Positions 1-5,711 of a stretch of 5,711 nucleotides of DNA are shown here, in pieces. The translations under genes were made by a program, and so were the position numbers. Source of the DNA: Cyclobacteriaceae bacterium. Lineage in GTDB: Bacteria; Bacteroidota; Bacteroidia; Cytophagales; Cyclobacteriaceae. The DNA is taken from contig JALWRJ010000263.1 in NCBI GenBank assembly GCA_026994125.1, positions 1 to 5,711 of the forward strand, written 5' to 3'. The notes below the pieces were generated by a model. It was given only the letters and a program-made list of their open reading frames with translations. It made no database searches and was not told the origin of the DNA. Positions within the stretch are counted from its first letter, which is position 1. Every line of letters begins with the position of its first letter.

Positions 1-831
1 GTCCAAGGGTTGGTTTTGAGTTTTCCAAACAGTAGTGTTTTCGGGTCGCTTGCCCCGGGTTTCTACAATAAGTTTATCCTTGGGTAAAAATAAATTACAA
101 ATACCTACGGCTTCTTTTAGCAAGCCTCCCGGATTGTTTCGTAAGTCTAATATAATGGCATTTGCTCCTTCTTTCTTAAGGTTTTTAAGCGCTTTACCTA
201 TATTTCTAGCTCCGTTTTCGGTAAACTGAGTAAACTTGATGTACCCAATATTTTCAGTTACTAAGCCCGAAAAAGGCACATTTTCAATGGTAATTTTGTC
301 GCGCAATACAGAAAGTTGTCTTACCGAATCGCTTCCATTTTTTCGAATACCCAGTTGAATGGTTGTTTTAGCCTGTCCTCGCACCAATTGGTTAAGCACC
401 TCATTCGATTTGCCCAGTACATTAACTCCGGAGGCTGAAATTACTTCATCACCCACTTCAATACCGGCCGCATCGGCAGGGCCATTGGGTACTACATTCG
501 AAATAAACACCCGGCCATTAATACGTATGGTAGAAGCTCCAATGCCTCCGTATTGCCCGGTTGACTGGGTACGATAGTCTTCAATTTTGTCTTCCGATAT
601 ATATACCGTGTACGGATCTAACGTGTTAAGCATGGCATCCACCGAGGTAGATAGCAGCTTATTGGGGTTTACTTCATCTACGTATATTTCGTTTACCGTT
701 TTAAATAAAGCCGAATAAATTTCGATATTCCGGGCAATCTCAAAAAATCGGTTGCCGGGTACGGTGCCTGCTATTAAAACCAGCAATACCAAAGGCAGCA
801 CACTTAAAATTAAAAGTTTCCGTTTTTGCAT
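1..831 (-). CDS. S41-family carboxyl-terminal processing protease (CtpA/Prc type), N-terminal part, truncated by window edge
   Basis: The frame is open from the ATG at 831 (complement) to base 1, giving 277 residues with no stop, so the C-terminal part lies outside the window. Residues 1-5 are basic (MQKRK) and about 6-22 form a hydrophobic segment, indicating an uncleaved signal anchor or signal peptide and action in the periplasm. Residues about 45-80 (with LDPYTVYIS) match the N-terminal helical region of the family. A PDZ domain spans about 93-178, with YGGIGA at 94-99 and GPADAAGIEVGDEV at 117-130. The S41 core begins near 195 (GYIKFTQF), with the family signature ILDLRNNPGG at 227-236. 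The catalytic Ser and Lys normally lie further downstream and cannot be checked. Family members cleave periplasmic proteins at unstructured C-termini. It is transcribed divergently from the phosphatase gene. The family call is secure; the substrate is unknown. Confidence 0.93.
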   Translation of the reverse strand, partial: MQKRKLLILSVLPLVLLVLIAGTVPGNRFFEIARNIEIYSALFKTVNEIYVDEVNPNKLLSTSVDAMLNTLDPYTVYISEDKIEDYRTQSTGQYGGIGASTIRINGRVFISNVVPNGPADAAGIEVGDEVISASGVNVLGKSNEVLNQLVRGQAKTTIQLGIRKNGSDSVRQLSVLRDKITIENVPFSGLVTENIGYIKFTQFTENGARNIGKALKNLKKEGANAIILDLRNNPGGLLKEAVGICNLFLPKDKLIVETRGKRPENTTVWKTQNQPLD

Positions 832-927
832 ACGTAAACATAACAAAATTTTAATATTACCCGGCCATTAATTTCTTTGTAATCGTTAAAAAAAAATGCA
901 ATTTGCAGGTTTAAATGTAATAATTAT
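832..927. other. divergent intergenic region between protease and phosphatase genes
   Basis: These 96 bp must hold the 5' regions of both divergent genes. The sequence is AT-rich, with a run of nine A at 888-896. An 11-bp perfect palindrome with a central T (TGCAATTTGCA) lies at 897-907. On the minus strand, AAATTTTG (complement of 844-851) is one base from the Bacteroidota -7 consensus TAnnTTTG and lies 12 bases before the protease ATG, but I see no matching -33 element. No Shine-Dalgarno sequence is evident before either gene. Confidence 0.5.
876..906 (+). promoter_or_regulatory. candidate Bacteroidota-type promoter for the phosphatase gene
   Basis: A TTTG at 876-879 is followed after 18 bases by GCAATTTGC at 898-906. 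The phylum consensus is a TTG-type -33 element and a TAnnTTTGY -7 element about 19-20 bases apart. The TTTGC core fits but the TA part does not (GC instead). The element ends 21 bases before the ATG at 928, a plausible distance. It is tentative and based on pattern only. Confidence 0.3.
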
Positions 928-2022
928 ATGCGACTTAATTCTCTCCTGTTAGCGCTTTCTATTTTTTTAATTAGTGGATGCAACCCACCAAAACAAGTGC
1001 CCGAAGTGTCTCCTCAAAAGCCTAAAAATGTAATTTTTATGATTGGGGATGGCATGGGGCTGGCTCAAATACAGGCAGCTATTACAGCACATACTCAATC
1101 GCTGAATTTCGAGCGATTTAAAGTAAATGGTTTATCGAAAACCAGCTCTGCCAGCAGTTATATTACCGACTCAGCAGCAGGAGCTACCGCTTTTTCGATT
1201 GGTAAAAAAACCTATAACGGAGCCATAGGGGTAGATGCTGATACGGTAGCACAAACTACTGTACTGGAGTATGCCGAGGCGGCCGGTTTAGCCACGGGTC
1301 TGGTGGCCACCAGTGCTATAACACATGCTACACCTGCGGCTTTTATAGCCCATCAGCCCAGTCGTAAAATGGCCGAGGCCATAGCTTTGGATTTTCTGGC
1401 TACCGATATTGATGTGTTTATTGGTGGGGGAAAAAAGTACTTTAATCAGCGTAAAGATGGGCATAATTTACTCGATTCCCTGGAAGCTCGTAACTACCAA
1501 ATGGCCTATTCGTTAGCTGCCATGAAACAAGTAGTAGAAGGTAAACTAGCTGCCTTACTAAGCGATAGCGGCATGCCTCCGTTTGCACAAGGGCGGGGCG
1601 AAATGCTGGTACCCGCTGCCCTCAAGGCTATTGAACTGCTACATAAAAACGATAAAGGCTTTTTCCTTATGGTAGAAGGTTCCCAAATAGATTGGGGAGG
1701 GCATATGAATGACATGAATTACATGGTATCGGAACTACTCGATTTTGATAAAACCATTGGCCGCGTACTTGATTTTGCCGAAAAGGAAGGCAATACCCTG
1801 GTAGTGGTTACTGCCGACCACGAAACAGGCGGATTAACCCTTTTGGGCAAAGATGTGCTTACCAACCCGGATGCCGTTCATTTTTCAACCACCCACCATA
1901 CGGCCGTTATGGTACCTGTATTTGCCTTTGGACCTGGTGCCGAAGCTTTTGGAGGTACCTATGAAAACAATACCCTGTTTACTAAACTTATGGATGCGCT
2001 GGGGTTAAAAACCGGGCAATAA
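928..2022 (+). CDS. alkaline phosphatase, PhoA superfamily, predicted lipoprotein
   Basis: This 364-residue protein should hydrolyse phosphate monoesters in the cell envelope using two Zn and one Mg. A lipoprotein signal peptide is clear: MRLN, a hydrophobic stretch, then LISGC with Cys18 as the lipidated residue, so the ATG at 928 is well supported. Metal and catalytic motifs follow in order. IGDGMG at 39-44 gives Asp41. TDSAAG at 80-85 gives the Ser82 nucleophile. THATPAA at 132-138 gives His133/Thr135, where E. coli PhoA has Asp153/Thr155. Arg146 probably corresponds to Arg166. VEGSQIDWGGH at 249-259 gives Glu250, Asp255 and His259. TADHETGG at 295-302 gives Asp297/His298. HHTAV at 323-327 gives His324. 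All ligands are present, so it should be active. His133 and Trp256 (E. coli Lys328) match the non-enteric type. It is shorter than E. coli PhoA (about 450 residues) but collinear with compact bacterial members. It stands alone, with 247 bp to the next gene. Confidence 0.95.
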   Translation: MRLNSLLLALSIFLISGCNPPKQVPEVSPQKPKNVIFMIGDGMGLAQIQAAITAHTQSLNFERFKVNGLSKTSSASSYITDSAAGATAFSIGKKTYNGAIGVDADTVAQTTVLEYAEAAGLATGLVATSAITHATPAAFIAHQPSRKMAEAIALDFLATDIDVFIGGGKKYFNQRKDGHNLLDSLEARNYQMAYSLAAMKQVVEGKLAALLSDSGMPPFAQGRGEMLVPAALKAIELLHKNDKGFFLMVEGSQIDWGGHMNDMNYMVSELLDFDKTIGRVLDFAEKEGNTLVVVTADHETGGLTLLGKDVLTNPDAVHFSTTHHTAVMVPVFAFGPGAEAFGGTYENNTLFTKLMDALGLKTGQ

Positions 2023-2137
2023 TATTTTAATACTCACATTGGTGTATTGATTTATGTTTGGTGTGCTGCTAACATATATCAATAGATTTTATAAGTTTAT
2101 TTTGTATATTTAACTATCGGATTATAAGTAGTAATGA

Positions 2138-2155
2138 ACAAAATAATTATTGTGT
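2138..2155. repeat. imperfect 18-bp palindrome upstream of PPK2 pair
   Basis: The sequence ACAAAATAATTATTGTGT has arms that pair at 8 of 9 positions around the centre at 2146/2147. It lies 114 bases upstream of the first PPK2 start. Its symmetry and size would suit a dimeric repressor operator, but it is entirely A/T in the middle of AT-rich DNA, where such symmetry arises easily by chance. Confidence 0.2.
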
Positions 2156-2238
2156 AAAATACAGATAATCAAATGGTTGTAATTGTTTAGCTGAATTTAT
2201 TTTTGCTTTAAATTTAGTTTTTAAGCGAGTAATACGAA

Positions 2239-2247
2239 GTAATTTGC
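2239..2247 (+). promoter_or_regulatory. candidate -7 promoter element for the PPK2 pair
   Basis: GTAATTTGC keeps the TTTGC core of the Bacteroidota -7 element (TAnnTTTGY), though the leading TA is not matched. It ends 22 bases before the ATG at 2270, almost the same distance as the AATTTGCAG copy before the phosphatase gene. No good TTG -33 element is present at the expected spacing, only a T-rich stretch around 2213-2222. A second weaker candidate is TAAATTTA at 2209-2216. Confidence 0.3.
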
Positions 2248-2269
2248 AGCCAAACAAAATAAACGATAC

Positions 2270-3139
2270 ATGAACTCAATTCAAAAAGCTACCTTGCACG
2301 ACATGGCTGCCTTGACCGGTATAGAGAGCCGTGATGAATTAAAATCTTTTTTTGATTCGCACCACATTGGTTACAAAAAAGCATTAACCACTTTGCAGTA
2401 CGAAAAAGAACTGCGGCAGTTGCAGATACAATTGGTTAAAATGCAGCAATGGGTACGTGATAAAAAAAAGCGGATTGCCGTTATTTTTGAAGGGCGCGAT
2501 GCTTCGGGAAAAGGGGGGGCAATTAGGCGATTTACTGAGCACCTAAATCCACGTTCGATGCGAGTGGTGGCACTTGCAAAGCCTTCAGCGGTTGAAAAAG
2601 GGCAATGGTATTTTACAAGGTATGTAAAAGAATTACCTAATCCGGGTGAGATTGTTTTTTTTGACCGAAGTTGGTACAACCGGGCTGTGGTAGAGCCGGT
2701 AATGGGGTTTTGCTCTACCCAACAGTACGAAACATTTATGCGGCAAGTACCCGATTTTGAACACATGATTTACGAAGATGGTGTAATTATAATAAAGCTT
2801 TGGTTTTCGGTATCTAAACAAGTGCAGGCTAAACGCTTTGAATCCAGAAAAAACACACCCATTAAGCAATGGAAAATTAGCCCGGTGGATGAGCGAGCCA
2901 CCCAATTATGGGATAAATATACCCGGTATAAGCAGGCTATGTTTAGCCGTACCCATACCAATTACAGCCCTTGGGTAATAGTTAAATCTAATGTAAAGAA
3001 AACAGCCCGCTTAGAGAGTATTCGTTATGTGTTATCATCACTATCTTACGATGGCAAAAACGAAGCCGGAAATTTAATTAACCCGGATCCTACTGTAGTT
3101 TCACGTTATTTCCGTTCTATAGAGCAACTGGACGAATAA
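2270..3139 (+). CDS. ppk2: polyphosphate kinase 2 (PPK2 family, class I-like), first tandem copy
   Basis: This 289-residue cytoplasmic enzyme should transfer phosphate between inorganic polyphosphate and nucleotides; class I-like members typically make NTP from NDP. The N-terminal 45 residues are variable and helical in character. The P-loop kinase core follows. The Walker A region EGRDASGKGG at 74-83 gives Asp77 and Lys81. RVVAL is at 98-102 and QWYFTRYV at 112-119. The Walker B region is EIVFFDRSWYNRAVVEPVMGFC at 127-148, with Asp132 and Arg133 (written here only as a family signature). The lid region at about 185-210 holds ESRK and QWKISPVDER. These match the single-domain PPK2 signature and not the class III form, which reads ARDxSGKDG. 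The length is normal. The start at 2270 is the first ATG in frame and lies just after a promoter-like element. The next gene is a paralog 21 bp downstream, very likely co-transcribed. The exact nucleotide preference cannot be read from sequence alone. Confidence 0.94.
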   Translation: MNSIQKATLHDMAALTGIESRDELKSFFDSHHIGYKKALTTLQYEKELRQLQIQLVKMQQWVRDKKKRIAVIFEGRDASGKGGAIRRFTEHLNPRSMRVVALAKPSAVEKGQWYFTRYVKELPNPGEIVFFDRSWYNRAVVEPVMGFCSTQQYETFMRQVPDFEHMIYEDGVIIIKLWFSVSKQVQAKRFESRKNTPIKQWKISPVDERATQLWDKYTRYKQAMFSRTHTNYSPWVIVKSNVKKTARLESIRYVLSSLSYDGKNEAGNLINPDPTVVSRYFRSIEQLDE

Positions 3140-3160
3140 AACACACTTTTATTAAATGCA

Positions 3161-4039
3161 ATGAATATGAAAGCCCATACCGAAAAATTGACTACCAAAG
3201 ATATTGAACTTTTGCTAACCGGGCAGGGAAAAACAGAGCTGTTACGTGATAAAAAAACGAATGTATCTAAAGCATTGCGTAGGGTTAAGTACCTTACTAA
3301 CCTTATTGAATTGCAAGAGGAATTGCTTAAAATGCAGCAATGGGTGTTAGCAAAGAAAAAGCGCGTGGTTATTTTATTCGAAGGCCGCGATGCAGCAGGT
3401 AAAGGCGGGGCTATACGCAGGTTTGTAGAGCATATGAACCCACGGCTGTTACGTGTTGTGGCTTTGCCGGCACCCACCAGCACCGAAAAAGGGCAATGGT
3501 ATTTTCAACGTTATGTTTTGCAATTGCCTAATCCAGGCGAAATTGTATTTTTCGACCGTAGTTGGTACAACCGGGCGGTGGTTGAACCAGTGAATGGGTT
3601 TTGTAGCCAAAAACAGTACCGTGAGTTTATGGATCAGGTAGTTGAATTTGAAAAATTGATTCAAAAAGATGGTATTCAACTCATTAAATTTTGGTTTTCA
3701 ATATCTAAAAAAGAGCAGGAAAACAGGTTTAATTCCATTAAATCCGACCCCTTAAAACAGTGGAAGCTGAGCCCTGTAGATGAGCGTGCTCTGGAACTTT
3801 GGGATGATTATACCTATTATAAAAATGCCATGTTTGCCAAAACAAGTGGCCAATCTTGTGGATGGAACATTATTAAAGCAAATACCAAACCGTTGGCCAG
3901 GGTAGAAGCCATTAAACATGTATTGCGAGAGGTGGACTACCCCAAGGATGAACGTGCTCAATCCTTACTATTACCTGATGATAAAATAATTAAAGCGGTT
4001 AATCCCTCCGATTACCTGGCTAAAGAGCAACCGGTATAG
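3161..4039 (+). CDS. ppk2: polyphosphate kinase 2 (PPK2 family, class I-like), second tandem copy
   Basis: This 292-residue paralog of the preceding gene aligns with it in register and without gaps from about residue 51 to 260, with about 134 of 210 positions identical (roughly 64%, counted by hand). Walker A is EGRDAAGKGG at 74-83, with Asp77 and Lys81. The Walker B region FDRSWYNR is at 131-138. The lid has SIKSDPLKQWKLSPVDER at 192-209. Catalytic residues are intact, so activity on polyphosphate and nucleotides is expected. Differences from copy one are concentrated in residues 1-45 and in the tail after 260. The segment VEPVNGFC at 141-148 has Asn145 where the family and copy one have Met. 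The 21-bp gap to copy one contains no terminator and no promoter, supporting a two-gene operon. The ATG at 3161 is preferred, but a second in-frame ATG at 3167 (Met3) is possible, since no Shine-Dalgarno sequence distinguishes them. It converges on the FabH-type gene with only 15 bp between stops. Confidence 0.93.
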   Translation: MNMKAHTEKLTTKDIELLLTGQGKTELLRDKKTNVSKALRRVKYLTNLIELQEELLKMQQWVLAKKKRVVILFEGRDAAGKGGAIRRFVEHMNPRLLRVVALPAPTSTEKGQWYFQRYVLQLPNPGEIVFFDRSWYNRAVVEPVNGFCSQKQYREFMDQVVEFEKLIQKDGIQLIKFWFSISKKEQENRFNSIKSDPLKQWKLSPVDERALELWDDYTYYKNAMFAKTSGQSCGWNIIKANTKPLARVEAIKHVLREVDYPKDERAQSLLLPDDKIIKAVNPSDYLAKEQPV

Positions 4040-4054
4040 TTTTGTTGCTGTTGG

Positions 4055-5047
4055 CTACCAATTAATGAGGGCAGAGGCCCAGGTGTAGCCGCTTCCAAAG
4101 GCAGCAATGCAAAGTAAATCGCCCGGGTTTAGTTTGCCTTGTTCCCAGGCCTCACTCATAGCAATAGGTATAGAAGCTGCAGTGGTATTGCCATAGTGCA
4201 TTATATTATTAAATACTTTACTATCCGGCAGGTTAAGCTTACGTTGTACAAACTGGCTAATACGTAGGTTGGCCTGGTGGGGAATAAACAAATCAATATC
4301 TTCGGTAGATTTACCTGTGGCGGCCAGGGCTTCATTAATTACTTCTTCAAACCGCACTACGGCATGTTTAAATACCCCGTTGCCGTTCATATACACTTTA
4401 AAAGAGTCGTTTTCTACTATATCTTTACTTAACCGTATCTTGCGGCTGCTTCCGGGGTCTTTTACATATAGTTCTTCAGCATAATTGCCATCGGCATGCA
4501 AGTGAGTAGTTAGCACACCGGGCTCCTTATCGGTAGCTTGCAAAATGGCTGCTCCGGCTCCATCGGCAAAAATTACATTGGTACTACGGCCGGCTGTGGT
4601 TTTATCCAAGGCCGAAGATTGTATTTCGGCACCCACCACAAGCACCGTTTTATGAATTCCTGCCCGAATGTACGCATCGGCAGTTGAAAGCCCATATATA
4701 AAACCGGAACAAGCATTTCGGATATCTAACGCAGGGATACCTGCCAAACCCAGCTCGCGTTGTAGCAATACCCCCGAACCGGGAAAGAAATAATCGGGTG
4801 TGATGGTGGCAAATACTATCAGTTCAATTTGGTTGGCTGCTATGCCGGCACGTGTTAGCGCCAGTTGCGTAGCTCGGGTGGCCATGTTGGCTACTGTGTC
4901 TTTTTCAGGGTTAAACCACCTGCGTTCTTTAATGCCTGTTCGCTCCTGAATCCACTCATCCGAAGTATCAACAAACTTCATTAAGTCGTGGTTGGTAACC
5001 ACATTTTCGGGCACATAATGACCAACTCCAATAATTTTGCTGTACAT
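4055..5047 (-). CDS. fabH: beta-ketoacyl-ACP synthase III (FabH-type thiolase-fold condensing enzyme)
   Basis: This 330-residue protein should condense an acyl-CoA with malonyl-ACP to start fatty-acid synthesis in the cytoplasm. The N-terminus YSKIIGVGHYVPENVVTN and the segment TSDEWIQERTGIKERR at 28-43 are classic for the family. The catalytic triad is complete: Cys113 in RNACSGF (110-116), His257 in IPHQANLRI (255-263) and Asn287 in YGNTTAASIP (285-294). The C-terminal glycine loop is FGSGYTWASALINW (317-330), where E. coli has GGGFTWG. The ATG at 5047 gives the normal start of the family, and the length is close to the usual 315-335. It is not next to plsX or rpmF here, unlike the standard fabH locus of many bacteria, so it may be a second FabH copy or one with a different primer preference; this is inference. 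A SRAP-family gene lies upstream on the same strand. Confidence 0.93.
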   Translation of the reverse strand: MYSKIIGVGHYVPENVVTNHDLMKFVDTSDEWIQERTGIKERRWFNPEKDTVANMATRATQLALTRAGIAANQIELIVFATITPDYFFPGSGVLLQRELGLAGIPALDIRNACSGFIYGLSTADAYIRAGIHKTVLVVGAEIQSSALDKTTAGRSTNVIFADGAGAAILQATDKEPGVLTTHLHADGNYAEELYVKDPGSSRKIRLSKDIVENDSFKVYMNGNGVFKHAVVRFEEVINEALAATGKSTEDIDLFIPHQANLRISQFVQRKLNLPDSKVFNNIMHYGNTTAASIPIAMSEAWEQGKLNPGDLLCIAAFGSGYTWASALINW

Positions 5048-5063
5048 TTTTTTACTTATTTAG

Positions 5064-5072
5064 GCAAATTAA
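5064..5072 (-). promoter_or_regulatory. candidate -7 promoter element for the FabH-type gene
   Basis: On the minus strand the element reads TTAATTTGC, one base from the Bacteroidota -7 consensus TAnnTTTGY. It ends 16 bases before the ATG at 5047. The nearest upstream TTG (complement of 5100-5102) is 27 bases away, longer than the usual spacing, so the -33 part is unconvincing. If real, the gene is expressed independently of the SRAP gene upstream. Confidence 0.3.
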
Positions 5073-5111
5073 GGCTAATTCTGTAAAATATCCGTATTTC
5101 AATCCATCTTT

Positions 5112-5711
5112 TTAATCAAACAGGGTGTAATTGCCAAATTGGTCTGCCGGAGGGGCTGCTTGTATAAGCTCAGGGCTATCGTTCGCTACATTATTAACCC
5201 GGTTTGATACCGGAACAGCCGTATATGCAAATGCTTTATTTTGTGCTAGCAGGGCTTGTGCTTCGTGTTGCTTGATGTCCGGGTTTAGCCACATTAAAAT
5301 TTCTTTTTCACCCAGTACAAGGGGGGTGTTAGAGGTAAGATGTTGCAAGCTACCCGGGGCAACTGCAGTAACTAGTGTAAAGGTTGTAATGGGTTTCCCG
5401 TCCATATTTTCATAGTGTTCGTATAAGGCAGCTATGGGCATCCATGCATCTGTGGCAGGCCTGATAAAATACGGAATCATTCCTTTTTTAGAAATGGATT
5501 TCCAGGCATAAAAACCGCTGGCAAGTGCTACACACCTACGGTTGTCCAAGGCTTTTAGATGCGAAATTTTGGCGTCTAATTGGGCCAGGGGAGCATTGAT
5601 GAGCTTACCGGAAATTTTTTTATTATTCGAGAGCGAAGGCTCAATACCCCAGTATGCAAATTGTAAGTTATTTAATCCGGTAAGTATGGGTAGCAGCTGG
5701 GTGGGGGCTGC
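5112..5711 (-). CDS. SRAP domain protein (YedK/HMCES family), divergent, N-terminus cut by window edge
   Basis: The frame is open from the right edge (codon starting at 5711) to TAA at 5112-5114, giving 199 residues. The in-frame TTG at 5549 is internal, because clear SRAP homology continues upstream of it. Family proteins bind single-stranded DNA and form a covalent crosslink with abasic sites through Cys2; that residue lies outside the window. In fragment numbering, visible SRAP landmarks are APTQLLPIL (2-10), YWGIEP (20-25), GKLINAP (35-41), RRCVALASGFYAWK (58-71), His124 in LQHLTSNTPLVL (122-133), and the C-terminal VPVSNRVNNVANDSPELI (166-183). Asn39 and His124 probably correspond to YedK Asn75 and His160. 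The Glu105 position in GFYEW is Ala69 here, and the Arg residues of NARxET and HDRMP are absent. Crosslinking or release chemistry may therefore be altered. It is 64 bp upstream of the FabH-type gene, on the same strand. Confidence 0.85.
   Translation of the reverse strand, partial: AAPTQLLPILTGLNNLQFAYWGIEPSLSNNKKISGKLINAPLAQLDAKISHLKALDNRRCVALASGFYAWKSISKKGMIPYFIRPATDAWMPIAALYEHYENMDGKPITTFTLVTAVAPGSLQHLTSNTPLVLGEKEILMWLNPDIKQHEAQALLAQNKAFAYTAVPVSNRVNNVANDSPELIQAAPPADQFGNYTLFD

Larger units (their letters stand above)
2023..2269. other. AT-rich intergenic region between phosphatase and first PPK2 gene
   Basis: These 247 bp contain no credible gene; the longest plus-strand reading frame I noticed from an ATG encodes only 19 residues (2054-2113). 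No GC-rich hairpin followed by a T-run is visible after the phosphatase stop. An 18-bp imperfect palindrome (8 of 9 pairs) lies at 2138-2155, and a promoter-like element lies at 2239-2247. The length and composition suggest that the PPK2 pair is transcribed from its own promoter here. Confidence 0.5.

Noticed and set aside
35..577. Plus-strand open frames at 35-229 and 359-577.
   Set aside because: Both are antisense to the S41 protease coding frame, whose translation has clear PDZ and S41 motifs.
1506..1715. A minus-strand frame inside the phosphatase gene.
   Set aside because: It is antisense to the conserved phosphatase coding frame and has no recognisable motif.
2027..2043. A possible hairpin just after the phosphatase stop (AATA..CAC with GTG.TATT).
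   Set aside because: The stem is short and bulged, and no T-run follows it; it does not look like an intrinsic terminator.
2054..2113. A 19-residue hydrophobic reading frame in the intergenic gap.
   Set aside because: It is too short, has no ribosome-binding or promoter signal, and AT-rich DNA readily gives such frames.
2371..2766. A 131-codon open frame on the minus strand inside the first PPK2 gene, with similar minus-strand frames at 2633-2905 and 2770-2961 and, in the second copy, at 3106-3483, 3449-3679 and 3752-3961.
   Set aside because: They lie wholly or almost wholly antisense to a well-supported enzyme gene, and several occur at matching positions in both paralogs, as expected from shared codon patterns. 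Their translations show no recognisable domain.
4026..4049. A hairpin (AGCAAC, 12-base loop, GTTGCT) across the stop of the second PPK2 gene as a bidirectional terminator for the convergent pair.
   Set aside because: The stem is only 6 bp, the loop is long, and no T-run follows it on either strand.
4269..5415. Plus-strand frames at 4269-4484 and 5131-5415.
   Set aside because: They are antisense to the FabH-type and SRAP genes respectively and carry no recognisable motif.
5112..5549. Reading the SRAP gene as a complete 145-residue protein starting at the TTG at 5549.
   Set aside because: The frame stays open to the window edge, and the upstream residues (APTQ, YWG, LINA) match the N-terminal half of SRAP, so the TTG is an internal Leu codon.

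Overview
This window looks like chromosomal DNA from a member of the Bacteroidota. The reasons are a moderately AT-rich composition, start codons without a recognisable Shine-Dalgarno sequence, TTTGC-type elements shortly upstream of three genes (the usual -7 promoter core of this phylum is TAnnTTTGY), and the protein types encoded. I see no mobile element, CRISPR array, rRNA or tRNA. All six protein-coding genes belong to recognisable families. Two of them run off the window edges.

Layout from left to right: (1) the N-terminal 277 codons of an S41/CtpA-type carboxyl-terminal processing protease on the minus strand, cut by the left edge before its catalytic Ser/Lys. (2) A 96-bp divergent intergenic region. 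(3) A complete lipoprotein alkaline phosphatase of the PhoA superfamily on the plus strand. (4) A 247-bp AT-rich gap. (5) Two tandem, co-directional polyphosphate kinase 2 (PPK2) paralogs, 21 bp apart and about 64% identical over their common core by my hand count. (6) A 15-bp convergent junction. (7) A complete FabH-type beta-ketoacyl-ACP synthase III on the minus strand. (8) Upstream of it on the same strand, a SRAP/YedK-HMCES-family protein cut by the right edge.

The centre of the window has a phosphate theme. A cell-envelope phosphatase that would release inorganic phosphate from organic esters sits beside two cytoplasmic kinases that would exchange phosphate between polyphosphate and nucleotides. 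The sequence does not show that they form one regulon: they are separated by 247 bp, and I see no Pho box. The flanking genes (protein quality control, fatty-acid initiation, abasic-site repair) have no evident link to it.

I did not find a clearly new biological system. The items most worth a second look are the tandem PPK2 duplication, with an Asn in place of a conserved Met in the second copy, and the SRAP protein. The SRAP protein keeps the Asn and His of its active site but has Ala where the family has its catalytic Glu (GFYAW instead of GFYEW), and it lacks other expected Arg/Glu residues.
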